64,000 bases of DNA, from assembly GCF_022170785.1 (NCBI RefSeq), contig NZ_CP081870.1, positions 1,972,001-2,036,000 on the forward strand. The letters run 5' to 3'. Shown piece by piece: positions 16,313 through 23,808 of this stretch; within the stretch, counting starts at the first letter, position 1, and each line of letters opens with the position of its first letter. A model generated the notes under the pieces. The model was not told the DNA's origin and made no database searches. It saw only the letters and a program-made list of their open reading frames with translations. The position numbers were made by a program, and so were the translations under genes. Origin of the DNA: Rossellomorea marisflavi. Its GTDB lineage: Bacteria; Bacillota; Bacilli; Bacillales; Bacillaceae_B.

Positions 16313-17407
16313 GTGAAAATCGTTACAGTACTGGGGACGAGGCCGGAGATCATCAGGCTGAGCCTCATCATGAAAAAGCTCGATCAGCTTGCGGATCGGC
16401 ATGTCATCGTGCATACAGGGCAGAACTTCACCCACTCATTGAACGGTGTGTTCTATCAGGAGCTTGGCCTGCGTGCACCCGACTACGTCCTGTCGGATAA
16501 GCAGCAGTCACTTGGCAAGCAGCTATCTGCCTTATATGAAGGACTTGAAGAGATACTGATCCGTGAGAAGCCGGATAAAGTGCTTGTGCTTGGCGACACG
16601 AATAGCGGGCTGAGTGCCATCCTGGCCGAACGGATGATGATTCCTGTCGTCCACATGGAAGCAGGGAACCGCTGCTTCGATTTGAATGTACCGGAAGAGA
16701 AGAATCGGAAGATCATCGATTCCGTCTCATCATTCAATCTCGTTTATACTCCGTATAGCAAAACCAATCTTCTCAATGAAGGGATGACACCAAGCAAAAT
16801 CATCACAACCGGCAATCCCATCTATGAAGTTCTGAAGCATTATGAAACGGACATTGATTCCAGCACCATACTTAAAGACCTTTCATTAGAAGAAAGGGAC
16901 TATTTCCTGGCTACGATCCACAGGGCAGAAAACGTAGACAACCCCCACCACCTTACCTCCATCATCCAAGCCATGAACACCATTGCGACCACCCACAAAA
17001 AAAGAATCATCTTCAGCGCACATCCGAGAACACGCTCCAAGTTATTGGCCATGCCTGATCTATCCATCGATCCAAGAATTGAATTCCATGAACCATTCGG
17101 ATTCTTTGACTTCATACAGCTCGAAAAAAAGGCGTATTGCGTATTGACCGATAGCGGAACGGTCCAGGAAGAGTGCTGCATCTTCCATGTGCCGGCCGTA
17201 ACAGTCAGGAAGACGACCGAAAGACCGGAAACGGTTGACTGTGGCAGTAACTTCATTTCCGGCCTGGTGGAAGCGAACATCGTGAACGGTGTGAACGTCA
17301 TGTGTTCCAAGGCTGCGAATTGGAAGTGTCCTGCAGAATACTTGGATGAACATGTGTCGGATAAAGTGATCAATATACTTTTAGGAGGGACAGAAATTGT
17401 TTACTAA
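16313..17407 (+). CDS. UDP-N-acetyl sugar 2-epimerase (WecB/FnlC-like)
   Basis: 364 residues, non-hydrolysing UDP-GlcNAc 2-epimerase family. VLGTRPEIIRL, HTGQNFTHSLN, GDTNSGLSA, HMEAGNRCFD, PEEKNR, HRAENVDNP and DSGTVQEE are the family landmarks. The GTG start follows AAAGGAGAGG. The next two genes encode a UDP-GlcNAc inverting dehydratase and a 4-keto reductase. The enzyme therefore probably inverts C2 of a 2-acetamido-2,6-dideoxy-L-hexose (the FnlC/WbvD role) rather than making UDP-ManNAc for teichoic acid. The stop overlaps the next start by 11 bases. Confidence 0.85.
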   Translation: MKIVTVLGTRPEIIRLSLIMKKLDQLADRHVIVHTGQNFTHSLNGVFYQELGLRAPDYVLSDKQQSLGKQLSALYEGLEEILIREKPDKVLVLGDTNSGLSAILAERMMIPVVHMEAGNRCFDLNVPEEKNRKIIDSVSSFNLVYTPYSKTNLLNEGMTPSKIITTGNPIYEVLKHYETDIDSSTILKDLSLEERDYFLATIHRAENVDNPHHLTSIIQAMNTIATTHKKRIIFSAHPRTRSKLLAMPDLSIDPRIEFHEPFGFFDFIQLEKKAYCVLTDSGTVQEECCIFHVPAVTVRKTTERPETVDCGSNFISGLVEANIVNGVNVMCSKAANWKCPAEYLDEHVSDKVINILLGGTEIVY

Positions 17408-18389
17408 TAAAACAATCTTAGTAACGGGAGGAACGGGATCATGGGGTAACGAACTCGTATCCCAGCTTCTTGAGAAAAATCCGAAGGAAATCAGGATCTT
17501 CTCCCGGAATGAAACAAGTCAGGTACTGACAAAGCAAAAATTCGAGAACGACCCGCGCCTGACGTTCCTGATCGGGGATGTGCGTGATAAGGAAGCGGTG
17601 ATGGAGGCGGCTCAGAAAGTCGATTATATCTTCCATCTTGCGGCACTTAAACATGTACCGGTATGTGAGCATCAGCCACTTGAAGCACTTAAAACGAATG
17701 TGATGGGTACCCAGAATATCATCGACGCCGCCATTGAAAATGAAGTGGAGAAGGTAATCAATATCTCCACTGACAAAGCGGCCAATCCGTCCAATTTCTA
17801 TGGATTCACGAAAGCCATGGGAGAAAAACTGATCATCAATGCCAATGTGCTGACTGATAAAACGAAATTTGTTTGTGTACGGGGCGGGAATGTACTGGGG
17901 ACAAATGGAAGCGTCATCCACGTCTTCAAGCATGGCATCAAGGAAAAGTCGAAAATCGGGATAACGGATAAAAACATGACCCGTTTCTTCCTCACCATCA
18001 AAGATGCCATCAAACTGTTGTTCAAAGCCACTTACGAAAGCCATGGGGGAGAAATCTTCGTCATGAAGATGCCGACGTGCAAGATCATGGATCTGGCTCA
18101 AGTTCTCATCGATCGATATTCCCCTGATCAAGAAGTCACAGTGGAGGAACTAGGGATCCGACCGGGGGAAAAATTGCATGAATTGCTTCTGACGGAGTTT
18201 GAAAGCCACAATACCATCGTGTATGACAACGAATACTTCGTCATTCTCCCGACGATTCACATCGAAGGATTAACAGAATTTTACAAAGACTTCCCGCAGG
18301 TTGATCTTGATACGTATTCCTCAAGTGATAATATCATCAATTACGATCAGATCAAGTCCATGCTGAAGGACGGGGGCTTTCTGGAATGA
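17397..18389 (+). CDS. UDP-GlcNAc 4,6-dehydratase/5-epimerase (FnlA/CapE-like)
   Basis: 330 residues, polysaccharide-biosynthesis SDR of the CapD/FlaA1-like short (cytoplasmic) type. VTGGTGSWGNELVSQLL is the NAD-binding motif, HLAALKHVPVCE and STDKAANPSNFYGFTKAMGEK hold the catalytic region, and GIRPGEKLHE is the conserved substrate-side segment. It would make UDP-2-acetamido-2,6-dideoxy-4-keto-L-hexoses. The TTG start has AGGAGGG 7 bases upstream. Translationally coupled on both sides. No transmembrane domain. Confidence 0.88.
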   Translation: MFTNKTILVTGGTGSWGNELVSQLLEKNPKEIRIFSRNETSQVLTKQKFENDPRLTFLIGDVRDKEAVMEAAQKVDYIFHLAALKHVPVCEHQPLEALKTNVMGTQNIIDAAIENEVEKVINISTDKAANPSNFYGFTKAMGEKLIINANVLTDKTKFVCVRGGNVLGTNGSVIHVFKHGIKEKSKIGITDKNMTRFFLTIKDAIKLLFKATYESHGGEIFVMKMPTCKIMDLAQVLIDRYSPDQEVTVEELGIRPGEKLHELLLTEFESHNTIVYDNEYFVILPTIHIEGLTEFYKDFPQVDLDTYSSSDNIINYDQIKSMLKDGGFLE

Positions 18390-19201
18390 GGATCCTCGTA
18401 TTGGGGGGCAGGGGCATGGCTGGCCATGTCATCACCTCCTATATGAAAAAGCAGGGACATGACGTCCTCTACACCACCAGGAATGAAGACGGGATCCAAC
18501 TTGATGTAACAAGCCTTGCCGGTGTAAGGAACGTCATCTTGCATCACAAGCCGGATGTGCTCATCAATGCCGTCGGACTCCTGAATGGGGATGCAGAGGC
18601 CAGACTCAAGGACGCCATCATCGTCAATGGCCTTCTGCCCCATTTTTTGACGGAAGTACTGGATGAATACGGTGGAAAACTTATCCATATCAGTACGGAT
18701 TGCGTCTTTTCAGGAGAAAAGGGAAGCTATGTAGAGAATGATGAGAAGGATGGCACCACTGCCTATTCCAAGACGAAGGCGATCGGTGAGGTGACCCGCT
18801 CACCTCATCTGACCATCAGGACTTCGATCATCGGACCTGAATTGAAGGAGAATGGAATCGGTCTCTTTCACTGGTTCTTAAAGCAACAAGGTGAAGTGAA
18901 AGGATATGCGAATGTATTTTGGAACGGTGTGACCACCCTCGAACTCGCCAAAGCCATCGATCACTTGATCCCCACTGGTGCAACAGGACTCTATCATCTG
19001 TGCACACCGGGAAGAATCAGTAAGTATGAGCTCCTTCAACTTTTCAAAGAAGTTCTCAAAAAAGATGACGTGACCATCACAGCGTCACTGACTCCGGTTC
19101 ATGATAAGACGCTCGTGCATACCCGGAAAGACGTTCATTATCCTGTTCAGGATTACAAAAACATGCTCATAGAAATGGTCGAATGGATGCGACAAAAATG
19201 A
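18386..19201 (+). CDS. 4-keto sugar reductase (RmlD-like)
   Basis: 271 residues, dTDP-4-dehydrorhamnose-reductase family. RILVLGGRGMAGHVITSYM binds NAD(P), HISTDCVFSGEKG is the catalytic Ser/Thr region, and AYSKTKAIGE the YxxxK pair. It lacks the extra cupin domain of the roughly 370-residue FnlB/CapF enzymes. In this operon it most likely reduces the 4-keto product of the dehydratase, giving UDP-L-RhaNAc, which the 2-epimerase could turn into UDP-L-QuiNAc. Start and previous stop overlap as ATGA. Confidence 0.85.
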   Translation: MRILVLGGRGMAGHVITSYMKKQGHDVLYTTRNEDGIQLDVTSLAGVRNVILHHKPDVLINAVGLLNGDAEARLKDAIIVNGLLPHFLTEVLDEYGGKLIHISTDCVFSGEKGSYVENDEKDGTTAYSKTKAIGEVTRSPHLTIRTSIIGPELKENGIGLFHWFLKQQGEVKGYANVFWNGVTTLELAKAIDHLIPTGATGLYHLCTPGRISKYELLQLFKEVLKKDDVTITASLTPVHDKTLVHTRKDVHYPVQDYKNMLIEMVEWMRQK

Positions 19202-20064
19202 AACGGGTCCTTGTGACCGGAGCCTCGGGATTCACGGGACGTCACGCTTGTGCCTTGTTTGCAGGCATGGGATACACAGTGTACGGTCTAGTGAGGAAAC
19301 CGACAATGATGAAAGATGTGACGCTTGTACCATGCGATATTATGGATGAACAGCAAGTCAAACGGGTGGTGCAAGAGGTGAATCCCGACATCACGCTTCA
19401 TCTTGCTGCTCAGAATCACGGTGGTGTTGCCTGGGAGAAGCCTGCTTTCACATTCCGCATAAATGTACTGGGAACCTTGAATCTGTTGGAAGCTTTGAGG
19501 ATCTGCGCACCGAAGTCTATCATATTGATCACGGGTTCGGTACTGGAATGGAACGCCGGCTATCAGCCGGCGCATCCATATGGCGTATCCAAGCTCATGC
19601 AGACGGGCCTTGCTTCCTCCTGGTGCACACTTTTCGGATTGGATGTTCGGATTGCCCGCTCCTCTAACTTATGCGGTCCGGGAGAATCAACAGGAATCTG
19701 TTCCCTTTTAGCAAGGAGCTGTGTGGAAGAGAAGGAAGCTTTTCACTTCGCCAATATACTCGATCAAAGGGATTTCCTAGACGTCAGGGATGCGGTTTGT
19801 GCCTATGAGAGGATTATTGCAAACGGAGAGCGCGGAGGGAATTATACAGTGGCCTCCGGTCGGAACCGGACCCTTCTGGAAGTAGCGAGGGCTATAAGGG
19901 ATATAGCTGGAAGCGGAATCACCTTCAGTACAGACCTCTTTCAGCGAACTGTCCAGGAGCTGTACCCTGCGGTAGAAACCCGGGGTCTGGGATGGGAACC
20001 GGCCATTCCGTTCACACAAACATTGGAAGATATCCATGACTATATGAAAACAACAAAAAGGTAA
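19198..20064 (+). CDS. NAD(P)-dependent sugar dehydratase/reductase (Gmd/Rmd-like)
   Basis: 288 residues. VLVTGASGFTGRHACALF is the Rossmann motif, HLAAQNHGGVAW follows, and AHPYGVSKLMQT carries YxxxK. The GSVLEW serine region and RSSNLCGPGE fit GDP-mannose 4,6-dehydratase and GDP-4-keto-6-deoxymannose reductase relatives. I use ATG 19198, which overlaps the previous stop as ATGA; ATG 19183 is also in frame. Last gene of the nucleotide-sugar operon. The exact substrate cannot be assigned. Confidence 0.82.
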   Translation: MKRVLVTGASGFTGRHACALFAGMGYTVYGLVRKPTMMKDVTLVPCDIMDEQQVKRVVQEVNPDITLHLAAQNHGGVAWEKPAFTFRINVLGTLNLLEALRICAPKSIILITGSVLEWNAGYQPAHPYGVSKLMQTGLASSWCTLFGLDVRIARSSNLCGPGESTGICSLLARSCVEEKEAFHFANILDQRDFLDVRDAVCAYERIIANGERGGNYTVASGRNRTLLEVARAIRDIAGSGITFSTDLFQRTVQELYPAVETRGLGWEPAIPFTQTLEDIHDYMKTTKR

Positions 20065-20090
20065 TCGGGATGATTACCTTTTTGTTGTTT
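20051..20090. terminator. Bidirectional terminator
   Basis: A perfect 16-bp stem CAACAAAAAGGTAATC/GATTACCTTTTTGTTG, spanning the stop codon of the plus-strand operon and lying just past the end of the minus-strand glycosyltransferase gene. Confidence 0.88.
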
Positions 20091-20098
20091 TCGCAAGG

Positions 20099-20980
20099 TC
20101 AGAAGTAAATCGAAAATTTCTTGAATAGTGTATCGATGCTGGTCTTCCTTTTTTTCATATACTCTGTTCTTTTTTGGAGCACCCCATCCTGGAGCACCTT
20201 TCGGTCAATCTTGATGGATGAACCATGCACAATCAGGGATTTGGCCCTTTCGATCCTGGCATCATCAAAATGAAGATAGGCCATCCTCATGAGATTGTAG
20301 TAGATCCCCTCGTAGTTCACACTGTACGGGTGGGCCGTCCTGAACAAATGAAGGATGGTCACCGTAGGATCGCAGTGGCATCGGTATCCGAAAAGCCAAA
20401 GTTTGATCGAAATTTCTACATCTTCGTGCCCCCACGAATAAAATCCAGGTTCAAAACCGCCGATATCATCGAATGTCTCTTTCTTCATGACAATGCATGC
20501 ACCGGGAAGAATAGCTGTTTCAAAAAGCCCCCTCCCTCTGGGGTTCCACTTAATCTTCAGTGAAGGAGTCAAGGATTGTCCGTATCCTACGATGGAGGGG
20601 TCTTCCAGTGAACCGATGGCTGGACAAACGGCATCTGTCACCCCGCTTGCCAGTGGATAGACAAGACGGTCCAACCAGAAATGTTCAAAGGTCATATGGG
20701 CATCACAAAAAGCGATATAAGGGTAGTGCGCAGCTTCCGCCCCCAGATTCCTGGCAACAGAGGGACCTACCCCTTCTGCCCGTACATAGATCACTTTTTG
20801 TTTATGTTCATAGGTTGAGAGAAAGGCGAAGCCGTCATCGGTGGACGCATCGTCCACAAGGATCGCCTCGACCTCGACATTCGTCTTGACGTTGAAAAGG
20901 GAATCCAACGTCATCTTAACATTCTTTCCTTCGTTCTTCACAGGGAATACAACGGAAACTTTGGGTATATGCCTGCTCAT
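20099..20980 (-). CDS. Glycosyltransferase resembling polypeptide GalNAc-transferases
   Basis: 293 residues, GT-A fold. VVFPVKNEGKNVKMTLDSL starts the domain, LVDDASTDDG is the donor site, FCDAHM is a DxH metal motif, and GFYSWGHEDVEISIKLWLFG matches the WGxE[ND]xE catalytic segment. These are hallmarks of the ppGalNAc-transferase-like group (GT27 and related GT2), which O-glycosylate proteins. ATG follows AAAGGAG. It has its own sigma-K-like promoter (21013-21038). It could glycosylate Thr/Pro-rich spore proteins such as the one at 7074; this is an inference. Confidence 0.85.
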   Translation of the reverse strand: MSRHIPKVSVVFPVKNEGKNVKMTLDSLFNVKTNVEVEAILVDDASTDDGFAFLSTYEHKQKVIYVRAEGVGPSVARNLGAEAAHYPYIAFCDAHMTFEHFWLDRLVYPLASGVTDAVCPAIGSLEDPSIVGYGQSLTPSLKIKWNPRGRGLFETAILPGACIVMKKETFDDIGGFEPGFYSWGHEDVEISIKLWLFGYRCHCDPTVTILHLFRTAHPYSVNYEGIYYNLMRMAYLHFDDARIERAKSLIVHGSSIKIDRKVLQDGVLQKRTEYMKKRKTSIDTLFKKFSIYF

Positions 20981-21012
20981 CTCGACGCTCCTTTACTACA
21001 TGCCTCTGAATC

Positions 21013-21038
21013 AGTGTATGTGGCTTCGGTCCGACCGT
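21013..21038 (-). promoter_or_regulatory. Sigma-K-like promoter (minus strand)
   Basis: On the minus strand AC, exactly 16 bases, CATACACT. The -10 also fits sigma-E (CATACAnT). It lies 33 bases before the glycosyltransferase start. Confidence 0.65.
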
Positions 21039-21099
21039 GAATCATGCAGATAACATAAGTCAGGGGATGAGTTCATAAGATGAGTATTGGGTGATGCAC

Positions 21100-22263
21100 A
21101 TGGTGAAATGGAAAGTGGACGGAAGAGAGATGGGGGAGCTTGCAGATCACCTCCTTCCGTATATTCAATGGTTTTGCGCAGAGTATAAGTTCGAGTATAA
21201 AAGGGATCCATCAGGAGAGATGGAGGTATTTTCACCATTGTTTGGAAAAAAAGTGGAGGTAGCTGTAACCGGGATCAAAGAAGAAGCTTTTTTTCGTGTG
21301 TTCAAATCCATTATGGAGTTTAATGGAATGAAAGTTCGCACAGCAAATAACAAGGAAGAGGAACCACCGGACAAATTCATAGATGTCCAATTTGCTCAGA
21401 CGGAAGATAAAGAACGATCACTCTCGTTCGGGTTTTCCAATGCTGTGGAGGCAGTCGATGTGAAAAGTCTTATTAAAATCTATCAAGGAGATATTAAATT
21501 CGGGAGCATCAACGTGCTGCCAGGAAGACCTTTTGACCATCGATATCGCTTTGTTTTCAAAGGCAGGGAGTGGGATGAATTCCTTTCTGTGGAAGCCCCG
21601 TCCATCGTGGCGAACTGCATGCTGAAATCCATCTTGAAGACGGATTTGATTCCATACCTGACCCTTTTGTCCATCGGAGGATCGCCTCCACCTATGAAGC
21701 CGAGCGACCCCCCGGTAAAAGAAGCAAGGGTGCAGGAAATCGAAGACAGGCAATATGAAGAAGCGAAGAGAAGGAAACAGCAACAGCGCACCGAGAAAAT
21801 CGTGAGCGCTCATTCTTACTTTGATTACAATGTTTTGCCGAATCGGAAGCTGGATAAGTATACGGTGAAAGCAGATTTCTTCATTAAAAATACAGGGACA
21901 GCCGTTCTCCAAAATCCAAAGCTCTGTTTTAGGGTCGATCCTCATGACCGGGTCGAAATCGGCGGTCAAATCCTGCCTCCTGAAATGAGTGAGCTTTTCT
22001 CCCTCCAAGGCCAGACCGGAGCGCAAGGATGGCAGTATGCAGGCAAGGATTGGCTTGAAAAGGCGTATGAAACAGGGGAATACTGGATTGAATCCATTCA
22101 ACCTCTTCAAATGGCTCCGGGGGAGACCATCAAGGTGGAAGGCGTGCAGTTTTCAATCGAATCTCTCGATGAACAAACTGCTGCCACGATCGTGGGGTTT
22201 GTATATGTGGAAGGGGAGAATCTACAGATCCAGTCACAAAACAAAATCCTCATTACATTTTAA
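21100..22263 (+). CDS. Protein of unknown function next to the spore-glycan locus
   Basis: 387 residues, no signal peptide or membrane segment. The first 190 residues are mixed alpha/beta. A charged linker (RQYEEAKRRKQQQR) around residue 220-235 joins a beta-rich C-terminal half with KNTGTAVLQNPKLCFRVDP and APGETIKVEGVQF, which reads like an Ig-/CARDB-type sandwich. No enzyme motif is recognised. The start is uncertain: GGGTGAT at 21089 could serve ATG 21100 or GTG 21103. It is divergent from the sigma-K-associated glycosyltransferase. Ends at a dispersed hairpin repeat that can act as terminator. Confidence 0.7.
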   Translation: MVKWKVDGREMGELADHLLPYIQWFCAEYKFEYKRDPSGEMEVFSPLFGKKVEVAVTGIKEEAFFRVFKSIMEFNGMKVRTANNKEEEPPDKFIDVQFAQTEDKERSLSFGFSNAVEAVDVKSLIKIYQGDIKFGSINVLPGRPFDHRYRFVFKGREWDEFLSVEAPSIVANCMLKSILKTDLIPYLTLLSIGGSPPPMKPSDPPVKEARVQEIEDRQYEEAKRRKQQQRTEKIVSAHSYFDYNVLPNRKLDKYTVKADFFIKNTGTAVLQNPKLCFRVDPHDRVEIGGQILPPEMSELFSLQGQTGAQGWQYAGKDWLEKAYETGEYWIESIQPLQMAPGETIKVEGVQFSIESLDEQTAATIVGFVYVEGENLQIQSQNKILITF

Positions 22264-22268
22264 TAGAT

Positions 22269-22353
22269 AGGCTGGGACAAACGAGTTTAAGTCATGGAAA
22301 GACCCGAATTCATTCACCAGAAATAAGGTGAATGAATTCGGGTCTTTCCTTTC
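22269..22353. repeat. Dispersed hairpin repeat, copy 2 (terminator)
   Basis: The head AGGCTGGGACAAAC is almost identical to copy 1, then comes a perfect 23-bp hairpin (22296-22318 with 22327-22349) containing GACCCGAATTC/GAATTCGGGTC and an 8-base loop, followed by a T-rich tail. It lies between convergent genes. Confidence 0.78.
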
Positions 22354-22387
22354 TTTAAGAACATCTACATTGCTTCTTGTGCATGAT

Positions 22388-22500
22388 TGGAGTGCAAGGC
22401 GAAGAATCCTGGGAAAAGGGTGACGCACCGTAGGATTGCAGAGGAGGCTCACAGGCTGAAAGGCAGGTCTTTCCCTGGGATTTTCAGGAATATAGGGATC
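22388..22500. repeat. Degenerate GC-rich Bacillaceae intergenic repeat
   Basis: TGGAGTGCAAGGCGAAGA, then GGGAAAAGGGTGACG, GAGGAGGCTCAC and GGTCTTTCCCTGGGA resemble the TGGAG...GGCGAAGACTCCTGCGGG...GAGGAGGCTCACC repeat seen between genes in many Bacillaceae. A related copy is at 25928. The bases 22354-22542 hold no gene. Confidence 0.5.
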
Positions 22501-22542
22501 GTAGGTGTTATTAAATGGTACCTAGTTCGACAGCCTCTTCTT

Positions 22543-23514
22543 TTATGATTCGGAATTGGAGGTCCGTATGGTACTGGGTTTGATCTGGCGCCTGCGATGA
22601 TGCTCGATCATCCCCCTCAGTTCTTGGACCTGAGAGGATAGGGAATGATTCGTTGAGCGGATGGACTGGATTTCGTCAAAGAATCGTCGATCCGTTTCTT
22701 CGATCAGCTCCTGCATGAATACATGCTGTCGCTGGATGCCGAGTATCTGGAGAGCTTCTATATCATCCAACCGCCCTTCCTGTTCTTTCCTATTTTGATC
22801 TATATCCCCGAATCTTGATTCCATGAGCCATTCGTAATCCTTCATTTCCTGCTGGATCCCTGCCATCATTTCTTTGATGAACGTCATCTTTTCGATTTCG
22901 GCTACTTTCAACTGTTCTTTTGCTCGTTCAAGGGAAGTTAGGGCGATGGTACGCTCCGATACCAACTCCTCGAACTGTTCCGTTTTGGTAATCAGGCTTT
23001 TGAAAAGGTCATTCTTGGAATCCTCCGAACGGCAGAGAGCTTTTCTCAAATCTTCGATATGGGCTTGTTGATTGAGCAATTTCTCATCCTTCTTCAACGC
23101 ATCGGTTTTGATGCGATCATACCATTCTCTCAATGTATCATTTTCATCAGTAAGAGCAGAGACTTCCTGCTCCCATGTTGAGATCGTTCCGTTCAGTTGA
23201 GCATTTTTCTCCTTCAGGATGTTGACTTCACTCTGAATGGTGAGGGATTTTTCCTTCCAATGATGCAGGGATGTTTCAGAGGCTGATAATTGCTCACGTA
23301 GATTGGCTGCTTCTGCGGTGATCTCCTCTGATATTTGGAGGAAATGATTCCGATCCCTGATTAATTCTTCCTCGATCGCCTGCTGAGATGCGATTTCGTC
23401 CAGAGAGGCTTCCCATTGTAACTGAACTTCTGATAGGCGCTTCTTATAAAAAGCTGCTTCTGCAAACAATACCCCCCGACTCAGACGGGCAATCTCTTGT
23501 TTCAATAGGTGCAA
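22543..23514 (-). CDS. Coiled-coil protein, putative mother-cell gene
   Basis: 323 residues from TTG 23514. It is helical heptad sequence from about residue 20 to 300 (for example LREQLSASETSLHHWKEKS and TEQFEELVSERTIALTSLER), with a basic C-terminus HHRRRQIKPSTIRTSN. The TTG has no ribosome site. The frame stays open upstream to 23607, and a very strong GGAGGAG lies 6 bases before an in-frame ATC at 23583, so the true protein may be about 23 residues longer. A sigma-E-like promoter lies at 23694-23722. Function unknown; possibly a coat or basement-layer scaffold. Confidence 0.72.
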   Translation of the reverse strand: MHLLKQEIARLSRGVLFAEAAFYKKRLSEVQLQWEASLDEIASQQAIEEELIRDRNHFLQISEEITAEAANLREQLSASETSLHHWKEKSLTIQSEVNILKEKNAQLNGTISTWEQEVSALTDENDTLREWYDRIKTDALKKDEKLLNQQAHIEDLRKALCRSEDSKNDLFKSLITKTEQFEELVSERTIALTSLERAKEQLKVAEIEKMTFIKEMMAGIQQEMKDYEWLMESRFGDIDQNRKEQEGRLDDIEALQILGIQRQHVFMQELIEETDRRFFDEIQSIRSTNHSLSSQVQELRGMIEHHRRRQIKPSTIRTSNSES

Positions 23515-23693
23515 CTGTGATTTTAAATAGACGGTTTCCCCGTTTTCGATATAATACGAGGGTTGTTTTTCTTCCTGTCTGATGACCTTCTCCTCCTCGA
23601 TCGTTCGTTAATTTTACCGTATGCACCCCTCCTCGCGGCGCAACCGGGGAGAATGCCCAATTTGTGCTGCATTGTTGATAGATGCAGGGGGCT

Positions 23694-23722
23694 ATTGTAT
23701 GATCTTCCAAAAACCGATATAC
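23694..23722 (-). promoter_or_regulatory. Sigma-E-like promoter (minus strand)
   Basis: On the minus strand GTATATC, 14 bases, CATACAAT. The -10 is a perfect match to CATACAnT and the -35 is close to kmATATT. It points at the coiled-coil gene ending at 22543. Confidence 0.5.
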
Positions 23723-23808
23723 TTAAACAAGCAGAATACCTTCTTATTGAAGCGGTTACAGTTCGGGGAGGTCGTTCTCTCGTTACAAAGCTTGAAAGGG
23801 GACTACTC

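Noticed and set aside
21074-21081. CATAAGAT as a promoter for the gene at 21100
   Set aside because: The nearest AC is 19 bases away and the 5' leader would be too short for the ribosome site.
23563-23808. N-terminal extension of miaB by about 82 codons
   Set aside because: It overlaps the promoter region of the divergent gene, and family length plus ribosome site support ATG 23809.
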